Below are positions 11,456 to 22,559 of a stretch of 64,000 bases of DNA, piece after piece (positions within the stretch are counted from its first letter, which is position 1; each line of letters begins with the position of its first letter). The position numbers were made by a program, and so were the translations under genes. The notes below the pieces were generated by a model that saw only the letters and a list, made by a program, of their open reading frames with translations, was not told the origin of the DNA and made no database searches. The DNA is from Edaphochlamys debaryana (Eukaryota; Chlorophyta; Chlorophyceae; Chlamydomonadales), in the NCBI GenBank assembly GCA_016858145.1, contig JAEHOE010000221.1, forward strand, positions 46,397 to 110,396, in the 5' to 3' direction.

Positions 11456-11781
11456 CCGGGAGCAGGGGAGAGGGGAGGGCAGCTCGGTCAGGTCGGGGTT
11501 AGGTATGCCGTCTTACGATAATGTTAGTTGACAAGGGGATGCGCATGTCCATGCGACCCCAGAGTGCCTGCGGCGGCCAAGAACACCCAGGCCCGCGTGC
11601 CTACGGCCCCCTCATAGCACCTGGACCAGTTTGGGCCGGGCATGTTGAGCGCAGCGGCCTAGGGTTGCTCAGCCGCAGTGCTTTTATCGCGCAAGTTGCT
11701 GAGAGGCGACTTTAGGTGCCAAGAGTGCGAGCCAACGGAAATGCTTGGGGGCAGGGGGGGAAAGGAGTCACGGGAGACAAG
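11456..11781. other. Short spacer between LINE and KDZ remnant
   Basis: No gene is seen. Just beyond it, at 11,815-11,870, the word ACTACCCGCAACCCTGCTCT recurs at 44,309-44,328, which marks a fragment of the composite repeat found there. Confidence 0.35.
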
Positions 11782-13308
11782 TTACGTGATAAGCAAGGGT
11801 AGCAAAGTGCGACGAATGCACTGGCGAAGAACTACCCGCAACCCTGCTCTTGGCTCGCTCGCGACTAGGATAGCAGTAGGCCTGCGGTAGGGTCTCTTCT
11901 GCGACGCACCCGTGGTGCCCTGCAGGGCCTCTGCGCCCCCAGCATGAGCGCCTGCAAAATGAAGAGGGGGGGTAGCTAAGGCAGAAGCCAGTTCGCCCCG
12001 GTCCAAACAGCTTGGCTCACCCGTTGGCTGGGGCCGGCGTGCGCAGAAGGGGCAAGCGCACAGCGGCCCAGTGTCCATGCCCTTGACGCCCAGGCGCTCC
12101 AGGCTGTTACAGCTGAACCGCGCTCGCTGGCAGGCCATAAACGAGGCGAAGAAGCGCCGAGAGTCGACCATGACGCTGCCCGTGGAACCGCCGGCGTCGT
12201 CCGAGTCGGACTCCTCAGCGCTGGAGTCCTCTGAGGCGGAGTCCTTGGCACCGTCAGAGCCGGTGTCGGACGCAGTCTGGGGCAATGGGGCCGCCGAACC
12301 CATAGCGACCGCCCCCAGGAAGTCCGTGAATGCTGCAAAGGAGTGGCCCAACGGCAAAGGTCAGTAGCGGGAGGAGCGGGAGCAAAGCGGTCAGGGTTGG
12401 GTAGCGCCTGCTGGACACGTGTGCTGACCCCGGTACCCCCCACGCACGCACGCACCCGTGACGGACAGGCCATCACAGCACAGCAGGCCATAGGCCTTGT
12501 GGACCTGGAGATCGTACCACGTGTGCGCATCCACGGGGGAGCTCACGAAGCAGCCCGCCTCCATCGCGGTGGGGGTCAAGGTGGCACCACAGTGGTCACA
12601 TGCCGCAGAGCTCCGGTACACGGGCCCGCTGCAGTTGAGGCCCACGTACTGGACGGTGGCCAAGGGAACGCCCTCGTCCGAGACCACCCATCGGAAGCTG
12701 GCGCTTTGGCACGAGCTGGCGTGGCGGTCACATAGGCGCTGACAGGCCGTGTCGATGCGCTGCTGGACCGCACCCAAGACGGCGGCGGCAAGGTCACGCT
12801 CCATTTGGGCGTGGATGTGGGCATGCGTAATGAACGCCTCCTCCATTGCCGGGAGGGCGGCATCCCACGCGGCTTCCTCGCGCTCCACGCGCTCGCGCCA
12901 GGTAATCCCACGCCGGGGGTGGGGGGCTGCTGCGCCGTCTTCAACCCTACTCCTGGTGCGCTTGGGAGCAGCTGGCTGACCTTGAGCGCGCGGCAGGCGC
13001 TGGCCAGGGCGCCGAGCACGCGTCTGCTTCGGCCGTGGTGGTGGTGACGGTGGAACCCATGCTGGGGCGGGGTCAAGCTTGTTTGCTTGGGTCCGCTTTG
13101 GGAGGGGTGGCGGGGAGCGGAGAGGGTGGACACGGCGGGGGTGGGGGTGGGGGTAGGGCCGTTTGGTGGGTGAGGACAGGTGGCGGCGGGCAGGAAGCCA
13201 GAACCTGATGTCAAGGAGCGCCTGGGTTGCCTCCCACCTCCCACGCCCACCTTGCCCTGCGTGTCGCCAGGCATGGCCGCAAAGAGGAGGAATGCGCAGG
13301 CGCCTCAC
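11782..13308 (-). pseudogene. KDZ-superfamily (Kyakuja/Dileera/Zisupton) transposase, N-terminal part, degenerate
   Basis: Frame 12,391-13,308 has a basic Pro-rich start, then WRERVEREEAAWDAALPAME, a Cys/His cluster (CQRLCDRHASSC and later CDHCGATL) and AGCFVSSPVDAHTWYDLQVH followed by LLCCDGLSVTG. That order (Cys cluster, then G-F-x-SP-x-x-P-like loop, then a helix ending in a Ser) is how KDZ transposases begin. In another frame at 11,782-12,357 an acidic stretch is followed by FFASFMACQRARFSCNSLER and GPLCACPFCAR, resembling the KDZ CPxC knuckle. The catalytic core is not visible. A frame change, possibly an intron, lies near 12,360-12,390. Assigned by motif order, not by database search. 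Confidence 0.5.
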
Positions 13309-13774
13309 GCAGGCGCCACCCCACTCCGCGCCATCCTTACGCTACGCTAGTGCGCTAACACGTGGTCGTTACAGGCCGTGGAGGCCGACGCTTAAGGAGG
13401 CGATGCGGCTGCTCTCAGCGCGCAGGGCCTCCCGGGGCCCCGCCCGACTCCCGCATGGCTTGAGGAGAGTTCGTGGCAACAGCCGCTAGCGAGCGGGGGT
13501 CTAGGAGCGCAGGAGTGAGTCGCGGTGGAAGCGCAATGTCGCGCGGTCAAGTCGCTATATTACGCTGTGCGCTGTTGCGCGTATGGCCTAGTGTGCTATG
13601 CAGCGAGTGTGCCAATGGCGCAGGGGTCAACGGTGCGGCGCGATTGTGTATGCGAGGTCAACGCGTTGGGCTTCTGTGCTTATGGGCGAGGTGGTGCGGG
13701 TCGCGATGGGTATATGGCTGAGTAGGCATATGGTCACCTACGCTCTATGACCCAGAAGTTATCGGGAGACCTGG
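13309..13774. other. Gene-free spacer
   Basis: GC-rich sequence with G-rich alternating purine tracts near 13,530-13,720 and no recognisable domain or repeat pair. Confidence 0.3.
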
Positions 13775-14700
13775 CTGCCTTGCGAGCCGAGAAGCGATGT
13801 TCCACCAAAGCCAGGCGGCACATCGAAGCCTTCCGAAGCCATCCCAAGCCGTCCGAAGCCCCCCACACCCGAGTTACCTGGAGCAAGTTTACCTGAGCGT
13901 GCGGGTCTAGTGCGCAGCGTCTCCGGCGGCTCGCTACAGGCCCGTACCCGCCCAGCATCATCATACAGACCTGAACGTGAAGGGAGAAGCGCCGTGGCAG
14001 ACGCGAAGGAGAAGGAGTCAGCCATCGAACATGCGCCAAGCCAGGGCAACGGCAGAAGCAGCAACAGGAAGCCTACGAGCCGCCGGAGACTGCGCGGGAG
14101 ACACGAAAGAGGGCACCGAGCGGGGCCGAAGCCAGCAAAGAGGACATGGCGAAGGACACGGCACACAGGACCCGGTGACCCGGTAACGCGGGCAGGAAGG
14201 GGCGGAAAGATGGGTGCGGTCTGAGAGGCCCGGATGGGGTGGCTGGCAAGCAGCGACCCCACCCATCCGGGATCAGCAGGGAAGGGCCCCGCGCGTGAGA
14301 CTGCACGAGCTCCCCGCCAGCGCCCAGGCGGATCACTGCGGCCGACCCCAGCAATGCAGATTGTGGGGTCAGCGATGCAGGGGGGCAGCCGCGGGCGCGC
14401 GGTGCAAGTGAGCGTGCGTGGAGTGCGGAGGATGCGGCGGCGTGCAGCCAGAGCAGGGGTTCAGACGGGAGGGGCACGAGATGGTGCAGGCCGTGAAGGC
14501 CCGCCCGGCCCCGATGTCTTCATGCAGGCCCCCGCACGGCACTGAAAGTTGTTTTAGGGAGCGGCCGCGGCGAGGCCGTCGGCGTTGCCGCCGACACGTC
14601 CGCCGCCGCCACTCCAATGCGAGGCGGCGGGCAGGCAGCCGCCGCCCCGCAGACACACACAACAGCATGCCAACAGCACCAGTCCAGCACCCACGCCCAG
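13775..14700 (+). repeat. Composite repeat X, left part, copy 1
   Basis: It matches 44,325-45,265 in the same orientation with high identity. Shared words include GCGTCTCCGGCGGCTCGCTA, CATCATCATAC, GAGAAGGAGTCAGCCATCGA and ACACACACAACAGCATGCCA. Small indels (for example about 30 bp near 14,150-14,190) separate the copies. Further right, 15,276-15,460 again matches 45,800-46,065 in the same order and orientation, so both loci are copies of one longer repeat. No conserved protein is recognised. Confidence 0.8.
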
Positions 14701-15235
14701 CGCCAGCGCCGGCTCGCCCGACAGTGGGGCAGAATAACATCAACGAAGCGAAGCGCTTGGTTGTAGTGTGGCGTAGGCCCGACAGTGGGGCCTTGGGCCC
14801 GTGTGAGCGTGAGGGGCTAAGGGCACAGGGGCTCGGTAGCTCATCCTCTCCGCCTTACAATCAGAGACAACGGCTTATCGCAGCCGAGGCGGAGTCTGCG
14901 GTGATTAAGGCTCGTTGCTATCGAGCTAAGACCAGCCCTCGGCCCTCAAGTACTGCCGGCGGGGCCCTGTCCCATGGGTCAGCTACTGCCAAATCCAACT
15001 TCGTACGGCTTCCAAGGCAATGCCCCTGGATCAGCTACCGCCAGAAGGTACACACCATGGATCCTGACTCAGTTAGAGGATTCGCCTTTTGCCCAATCGG
15101 TTTCTCAGCCTCAATCCTTGCCGGGTGCTTTGGGGTGCACGTGCGTGTCACCTCCACAGCTCCTCAATTCGGTATCTGAAACCGCGACTGGCTTCATAAC
15201 TTGCATTGAAGGAATAGGCGAGCTGAACGACCACG

Positions 15236-16287
15236 GGCCTGTCACTCAGGGCGGTCAGCCTGACGGACGGCGGAGCAGGGGCTACGCCTGTGCAGCTGTA
15301 AGTTCAAGCGTCGCTGCGGCGCCCCCGCCGCCAGGCAGCGCTGCAGTGTAGGAGCAGAGCAGGCAGAACGCAGGGGCCGCGGGAAGCCCTGGCGACGGCC
15401 GCGGCGGCCGCTCCGTCTGCAGACCGCCGACGCGTTTGCGGCGTTCTCCCGAGGCACGCAAACACAGCTGCTGTATGCCCGCCACCCAGGTGGCGATGGG
15501 CGGTAGCAGCACGGCATTTAGAGGGTCCTAGGGTCGTCCGGCTCGCCACCGACATGCTGCTGGGCTCGCTGTTCCTGGAGGCCAACTACGCAAGATCATC
15601 CTTCTCAAGCAGCGCCTTCACCACTGCAAGGACGGCCGCAGTCGGCCTCTACCCAAACCCGCCTGTTGTGCCTCACCTGACCACCAAATGACGGGCAGCC
15701 GCACCGCGGACTGCGCCTGCTACAGACTGCAATGCAGAACCGGACCGATACCGGTATGGCGGCAGGCTCAGGGGACAACACGTGCACCATGGAGCACGAT
15801 GTTGCTGAGGAGGCTTGGCTGAGCGGCAGTGGCACGAGGTGCAGGTGCAAGGTGTCAAGTGAGGTAGACTAGATCTGTTGCGGCCCGCCGGCGGCGCAGA
15901 AGGGCAGAGCAGAGCAGGCCAGGGGTGGAGCATTGGAGGCCTAGACGGCGGGGCTTGACTCGAAGACCTAGCCAAGGCGCATGGCACGAGAAGAGGCCCA
16001 AGGCCCCGACGGCGCAGAAGGACGGACTCGGGGGGGGGGGGAGCGGGGGGTTGATGGATGAAGTGCCAGGAGGGCGTGAGCGGGCTGTTGTGGCCGAGCC
16101 CCCCAAGTGGGGCAATGACGCAGAGTCACTCATTGCCGAATGGGGATGGTCAAAGCGGGGACATGGGGACGAGGGTCTTGCATGCGGGCAATGCGGGGAC
16201 AGTGCGCGTACTGGTAGTGCGAGTCGAGGAGTTGAGGCTGAAGAAGCGTACCTCCAACCTCCGCCCACGCAGCATGAGAGTGCACCA
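15236..16287 (+). repeat. Composite repeat X, right part (left arm of inner inverted repeat)
   Basis: It is nearly identical to the reverse complement of 25,003-26,072: 15,236 pairs with about 26,072 and 16,287 with about 25,003. A third, diverged copy of its first 190 bp lies at about 45,890-46,080. It carries a homopolymer G-run near 16,028-16,040, matched by the C-run at 25,250-25,267. Shared open frames have no recognisable domain. The two inverted copies flank about 8.7 kb that holds the sulfotransferase gene. Confidence 0.85.
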
Positions 16288-16301
16288 GGGTTGCACAATA
16301 C

Positions 16302-16430
16302 GGCAGCCCCCGGGGCCAATACGCGTATTAATACGCAATACGGCCCCCTCTTCGCTAATACGGCTTAATACGGCTCTAATACGGCGGCGCCCAGCCGTAT
16401 TAATACGGCAGCGTACGGCAGCCCATACTG
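16302..16430. repeat. ATACGG-rich cluster with TAATA-centred palindromes
   Basis: About ten copies of AATACGG or its complement CCGTATT lie within 130 bp. Several fuse as CCGTATTAATACGG, a perfect 14-bp palindrome (about 16,391). One more such palindrome lies at 17,551. The local AT content contrasts with the flanks. Confidence 0.75.
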
Positions 16431-17587
16431 TCGCCTTGTGCACGAGGGAATGCGCTCCGCGTTCGGAACGGACGGCTGAGCTGCCGACCGACGCACTCCA
16501 GCACCCCAGCACCCCCCCCCCCCTTGGTCGCGCCGGCGCCTTTCGTCTGGGGAGCTCGTCGGAGCCCGGCTGCCTTGGTAACACGTATGCTGGCTGCCTA
16601 CCCCATGCCCTCGCCTGCCCCAAAACTCGCTCCCTTGCCTCAACGTCTCCAAGCGCCATCAGCAGCCCATTGGCCCCCTCAACGTCTCCAAGCGCCATCA
16701 GCAGCCCATTGGCCCCCTCAGCTGTCCCTCCTGCACGTCGCACGCACTTGCAGCCTGCAGCCCTCTCCACAGCACAGCTCAGCTTCCTCGCAGGTTCCAG
16801 CATGCGTTGCGTGCGCCCGACGTTACCCCTAGCACGACGGCCACAGCAAACCGAGCAATGCGACCGTGTCATCATGTCTACGAGCGCAAGGCAGCCTGAG
16901 CAGCATCCTCCTCGCCAACGCCTTCCCTGTCTTCGCCCACGTATCCCTCTCACTCGGGCACCAGCCCTTAGGCTCCCAAAATTTTACGCGTTCCCACAAC
17001 GCCATCTTGGTGCCGAGTAGCATTTAGTTGCACGCCGGGTTCTGGGGTCTACCCTTAGCGTTCGTAGAGGCAGCTCCGCCAGCCTGCCGTACGGTCGACC
17101 CACCTACACTTCCGCCAGCACGCGCCCTGCTTCTTTCCCCCAGCTCGCACCTTCACACACTGCACTGCACTACGCGGCTTTCGGCGTCCTAGCGGCTCAC
17201 GTGGCGCTTTCCATCCGCTTCGCAGGTGAGCTTGCGCCACGTTCTGGGATCCGCGGACGCCTGCACGCACGCGCTGGGGGCCTCGGCACCACAAGATGGC
17301 ATAGGAAAGATAACTAACGAGTCCGAATGCGTTGCGTGGCGCGGCCCTTAGGATCACCCGTGCGGCTGCTTGCCCATGCCTGTCACTCTGCCTCTACCTC
17401 TTTCTGTCGCGTTGCGCACAGCCTAGTTGCGTTCAGCTGCATCCCCCTTCGTCGTCGTCCGGACTACGCTGCACGGCCCCTGCGAGCACAGAACCCCCCC
17501 CCCCCCCGCCGCCGGCCCCCGGCTGCCCGGCCGGTACCCCCGCGCCGCATGCCGTATTAATACGGGGACTGATACGTATTGGCAACC
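16431..17587. other. Gene-free segment with a 39-bp tandem duplication
   Basis: A 39-bp unit beginning CTCAACGTCTCCAAGCG is present twice, head to tail, at 16,639-16,716. The inverted piece of a family-A-like word occurs at 17,427-17,480. C-runs lie at 16,508-16,522 and 17,493-17,508. No exon structure or domain was found. Confidence 0.5.
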
Positions 17588-18215
17588 CTGCATTGCACTC
17601 CCACCACATCCGGTCGAGTCCTTTTGCCAGTAGGGCCCCTAGACATGCCCAAGCAGTATGGCAGAAGGCTGGGAGCAGCGCTGGTCAGGTAGTGGCGTGG
17701 AAGGGTGGGATGTGTGGTTGGGACAGGACCGCCAGGGAGGGGACCCCCACTGAACTCGGCCAGAACGGCTCTTGTATTGCACGCCCATCACATCCGGCCA
17801 AGTCCTCTTACCAGTAGGGCCCCTAGACATGCCCAGCCACTGGGCAGAAGGCTGGGAGCAGCCCGGGAGGCCCCACGACCGGCCCGGCAGGCCTCCCAAA
17901 CCATACCCCCCCAAAAGTCGACCCCCTCCAATCGGGACGCAACTTGAGCACGAGGCTGCCCTTGCGCAGACAAGCCCACAGCAAGAGTGCACACCTCAGG
18001 TCTCGCAGCCGGCTGGGCGTGGCGGCGAGCCCCAGGGGGAGAGGCACAGCCCGGGAGGCCCCCACGGCCGGCCCGGGAGGCCTCCCAACCCATACCCCCC
18101 CAAAGTCGACCCTGTATAAACGTGACGCAACTCGAGCACGAGGCTGCCCTTGCCCAAACAAGCCCACAGCAAGAGAGCACACGCCCGGTCTCGCAGCCGG
18201 CTGGACGTGCACTGC
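17588..18215 (+). repeat. Tandem repeats of 180-190 bp (two subfamilies)
   Basis: Two copies about 183 bp apart (17,588-17,679 and 17,771-17,862) share CACATCCGG, GTAGGGCCCCTAGACATGCC and AGAAGGCTGGGAGCAG. They are followed by two copies with a 188-bp period (17,861-18,048 and 18,049-18,215) sharing CCATACCCCCCCAAA-GTCGACC, GAGCACGAGGCTGCCCTTG and TCTCGCAGCCGGCTGG. The second subfamily recurs at 31,363-31,590 and in a fragment at 32,270-32,315. Confidence 0.8.
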
Positions 18216-19889
18216 AGGGGGGGGCAGCAAAGCCCAGGCCGCCAGGGGCGGGGCCCGTCCCCCGCGCGCACACCCGGAGGTGACCGAGACCCCGCCCACG
18301 GGGCCCATGCCTCCGCCAACTCCTCTGCCGTGTGAGTTTCATGCTAACCAAGTTCACCGCTCTCCGCAGAGACGCGTGCTGGCGAAGAACGCACAGCTGC
18401 GATGGACAGCTGCTCCAGTGTCTTGCGAACGCTTTCTGCCTCAGGCGTCATCATCGGGTGTTCAGTAGCCTACAGGATGAAGGTTTGCTATGCAGAGCCA
18501 GGTCTGGTGGCTGCGTCCGCGCATGCGCATGTTGGAAATGCAGTCTTCTGTGCCTGCTTTGCGTTATTCTTGCTTTAAAAGGTCACAGTACGTTCGTAGA
18601 AAACATCCTGCTGACCTGCACAGGGCGGCGCCTCACAACGACGCCGAACAGTCTACTTCCCATCGCGGTCGAGCCGACTTGCGGGGGCGACCGCGCCATC
18701 GCACGCAAGACCTCCTAATGCTATGCCCATGCATATGAAGCAGTTTGGGAGGCAATCGGAGCGCGCCTGCGAATGTGCACTTGCGTAAAGTTCCCGGCGA
18801 GGGGCGTGCGGACCGTAACCCACGGTGTTTTCCCCCCTCGCCAGGATCCCCGCGTTTCTGTCGCGTCGGGGAGCAATCCATAGCTCGAGGAGCTATGGAT
18901 CAGCGAGCGTCGCCTTGTGCGAGCACCAGTGCCTGGCAGCGGTGAACAAGAACCGATACACTGCAGCGACACTGGTGAGCTTCTGGCAAAATGGCTCTAA
19001 CGGTCCGTCTGAAGAGCGGCACTACGTCTGCTGAGCCAGGCACTAAGAAGACGCCCGCGCTAACGTCATCATAACTGGCCCGTGCAGCTAGCATGGGCGT
19101 GAGGGTGCTGCCCGGGGCTGCCCAGAGCAGACCACACCGCTGATTGCTCGCGACCTTGAGGTGACCACAGCCGCGCGCAGCTTGAAGCCCGTACAGGCCG
19201 CAATCCCTGCTCCAGAGGTACTATTACATCAAAGGTAGAGATTGAAGCCCTTTCTGGCAGCATCGGAGCGAGTTTCGGTAGACCTCTGCACGCATGCCGA
19301 CATGCGTCGCGAGGGCCAGCCCAGGCTGGCCCCCGGCCGCCTAGACCGGCCCAGCAGACTTCTGTATGCTAGTATCTATTGTTATACCGGGCTGCGGGTG
19401 GGGTGTTGGCCCCGATTGAGGAAGTCGCCCGGTTGGGGCGGGAGTCGCACACCCCTCTCCCCTGGGGCGTAGTGCTTGATTGCGCGGCCCCGTGCTGCCC
19501 GGCCTCGCGGGGTGGGGTTTGGGGCTCAGCCCTTGGCGGTACGGCCGTGTACGGCACTTGCATTGTGGTGGCTCGTGATGGTGGCAGGTGATGGTGGCCA
19601 GGCTCAATTAAGTTTCATACAGCTGTTACGTGCCTCGTCCTACTCGGCTGACGGGGCAAGGCTCTATTCTCAGCCCTCGCGCATGTGATCGACACACAGT
19701 AGCAGGCTCATATCAAAATCGAGGGTCATACACGAGGGCCTTCCTTACAACGTCTACGCTGCTGATAATACTCAGCTTCAGGCGAAGTTGTCCGCTTAGC
19801 TGGCAAGACTGCAAATCCTCAGATTCCTCACTACACTCCTGGCTGTTCTCTATCAAGGCACAGTGCACAGACTACAACCGCCTGCCGTC
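18216..19889. other. 5' flank of the sulfotransferase gene, no supported gene
   Basis: This 1.7 kb has lower GC than its surroundings and no repeat pair except a perfect 25-bp interrupted palindrome at 18,876-18,900. A GGGGCTCAGCCC word lies at 19,521-19,532. It presumably holds the sulfotransferase promoter and 5' UTR; no promoter element can be pinned down by eye. Confidence 0.4.
18876..18900. other. Perfect hairpin-forming palindrome
   Basis: Two 11-base arms (ATCCATAGCTC and GAGCTATGGAT) surround a 3-base centre GAG. It is the longest perfect inverted repeat noticed in the 5' flank of the sulfotransferase. It could form a stem-loop in DNA or RNA, or be a chance or mobile-element relic. 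Confidence 0.6.
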
Positions 19890-22294
19890 ATGATGGCACG
19901 TCAACCCTTGCTGGCACCGGTGCTACTGCTGCTGCTCGTTGCTGGTCCCTTCGCTCTTGCGGGCAAGAAGCGGGTGCGTGGCCCCCAGTCTTGACATCTA
20001 CAGAGGCTTTCGCTGAATATCACATGTCGCGCAGGCCCTCGACGCGTCGCTCCTGGCGCACTTCGGCGATGTCCCAGCGCTTTCGCTTGAGACCGAGCTG
20101 ACGGAGATTGTAAACTGGGCGCCTAGCACCCTAAAGAAGTACCTCAACGCCCTGTCGTCTCCTACACCGGAGACGAGTATCCTCGAGCAGCTAGCGGGAG
20201 CAAGCCAGGCTTTTAACGCCCTGACGGCACCGCCAGCGGCGCTGCCTGGCGCTCGTCGCGCTGTCTTGGCTGCTCTGCTGCTGCACCGGCTCCGCGTGGG
20301 CCCTCTGGAGTCCAGTGCTGCGCAGGTTGCAGGTGCGGAGGGCGGAGTTTTGGTGGGGTTGTTGAGGCCGGTTGGGGGGGAGGGGGGGTAGCTTTCACTG
20401 CGCGGACCCATCCCCACGTCACACCTTGTGCAGAACTTCTTGTGCTTGATGTCTACAACCAGCTCCGGCGCAAGATTGCTCAAACAAAGATTGTTCAGCT
20501 GACCCATATATCAAAGACTGGTGGGTGCGCTGCATTGTCACGGGGGCCCGTTTCGGGGGGTTGATCCTGACGAGTACCTGTTTTCCAGGGGGCACCACCC
20601 TCTGCCAGCTGGCCCAGCGCAACAATCTCATCCCCAACCCCGAGAACCCGGGTAGCTGGTGAGTTGCAGTTGGCCATTGACGTTGTGCAGCAACTTTACC
20701 TTCACAGTTAAACCCCTCCTGATTGCCTCGACAGCCTGGTATTCCAATTTGACGACTTCGTAAGTACCAACGCACTGGTGCTGAGACGGCATGAGGTTGT
20801 CAGCTTGCCAACGAGCCTTCCCTCTGCTGCCGCAGCCACGATACTACAACCAGTCAGCACATGTCCCAGCCCCTGGGGAAGGCTGCATCTACTGGCCGTA
20901 CAGGTGCGAGCACCTGTCAAGGCTGTTGCCGTTCTCAGAAGCGCTGGGCCACTCACTCACCCAACCTACGGTCTTGCCCAGATGGCGCCAGCCGCTTGTG
21001 AGCTGTGAGGAGAGACGTCAATTTCTTGTGGCGAACAACATCACTTTCTATGCCAATGAGGTACTTGCCTGGTAGTGCCCTAGTTGGAGCTTTTTTTAGA
21101 TATGGTTGGCGTAATTGTCACCAGTTGTGCACTGCCCCACTGCCCGCGTGGCCTGCAGTTTGCTGTCGTCGACGGCGGCAAGGGTCCTTCTGGTGTAGAC
21201 ATGTGCGACAACGAGTTTGTGACCCTGATCCAGGTTAGAGGAAGGCAGGCCCCTGGGGCTGTGGCAACCGTAAGTCGCCTTGCAATGCCCGAGCCCATGT
21301 GTGGACCTGCCCACAGGTCCGCCGTCCGCTTGAGCGCATCATCTCCCACATCAAGATGGGCTGGCGCCAGTAAGCATGACATCTCCTCTTCCCTGTCAGA
21401 ACGTGCGCAGTCCTACCGCCGCTCACATGAGTATGGGCTAACTCTTGGACCCTTACCATCGCAGGTATGGAGAAGTCTGCATGGCGCAGCGCCCGCTGTT
21501 CTTTACGAATGAGAGCATCCGTGACGTCAACCACTGGCACCAGCTCATGCCAGGCCCGCTGGACAACTTCTACATTCGCAGGTGGGGTCGGTTGCCACGC
21601 TCACCGATTGTGGCTTGCTAGCACGGGGAGCTGCTTCGGGCCATAATCCCTGTCACCCGCCGCCCTTAATACCACTGATCCGCCCCAATCCGCCGTCCCG
21701 CCCTGCAGCCTCTTGGGCGAGTCGGTGTTCTTCTTGCCGCTGGGCAAGATTACCGAGGCTCACCTCAACCAGGCGCGTATGCTGATGACCAAGCGCATTG
21801 ATGTGTTCACTGTCATGGAGCGGCCAGACCGCTGGGCCCAGTCGCTGAAATATGGCATGGGCTGGTGTGACACCGAGGACATCGTCTGCCGCGCTAACAG
21901 CGCCAAGCACAACCAGGGCCTTCCGGCTGCGCTGCCACTTCACTGGGCCAGGGAGCTGCAGGCCATCAACGATCTGGATATCCGTTTCTACAACTACGTA
22001 ACGCTGCTGTCCAAGCTAGATGCAGTCATGTACCAAGTCGCAGAGTCGGCGATTGGCGACACGCTGTGCATGAACGGGGTCAGCAATGCTGGCCGGTGGG
22101 AGGGCTGCAAGAACCTGGAGCTCATCAAGAAGCAGAAGGAGACCAACGCCAACACCACTGGGCACGCTGTAGCGCTGCTTGCTGCCAAGGGTGGCGGCAC
22201 TCTCATGTCCAGCTTGTCGAACCTCACGAACACTCTATCCTCAGCAAATGTTGCTGCTGCTGCCACCAGGCGGTCACTGCACACTGGCAACTAG
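19890..22294 (+). CDS. Sulfotransferase-like protein (Sulfotransfer_2/HS6ST-like), secretory pathway, 10 exons
   Basis: My model joins exons 19890-19973, 20035-20332, 20434-20520, 20589-20658, 20735-20759, 20836-21060, 21159-21233, 21317-21369, 21465-21581 and 21709-22294 (539 aa, all GT-AG, phases consistent). The start MMARQPLLAPVLLLLLVAG is a signal peptide or type II anchor. At about 150-162 is LTHISKTGGTTLCQLA, the 5'-phosphosulfate-binding loop as in heparan 6-O-sulfotransferases. At about 283-305 VTLIQVRRPLERIISHIK resembles the 3'-phosphate-binding motif (usually RDP; here VRRP). Near 375, VFTVMERPDRWAQSLKYGMG, and later LDIRFYNYVTLLSKLD, fit the family C-terminal helices. It probably transfers sulfate from PAPS to a glycan in the Golgi; the substrate is unknown. 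Exon 5 is only 25 bp. 20,905-20,982 also has intron-like ends that would keep frame, so exon 6 may be split. Confidence 0.8.
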
Positions 22295-22559
22295 GAGCTA
22301 GACGTGTTGTGGATGGCCGGCACTCGTAGCGGTGAACTAAGTGATGCTGGAAGGGGCGTGACACCGTACACTAGGCGCACAGTGGTGGCCGCGCGTGTGG
22401 ACGAGGTATGCGCTAAGGTTGTCTCGCCTGGGATGTCTTGAGGTGGCGCGGCAGGGAGCCTAGAGGGATCAAGAGGCATGACTGGACTGGCCAACAAGGC
22501 TGGCTTGGCACGTATGTTACAATGACCCAAACTTTCCTCCCGTGCGAGAGCCCAGCCTG

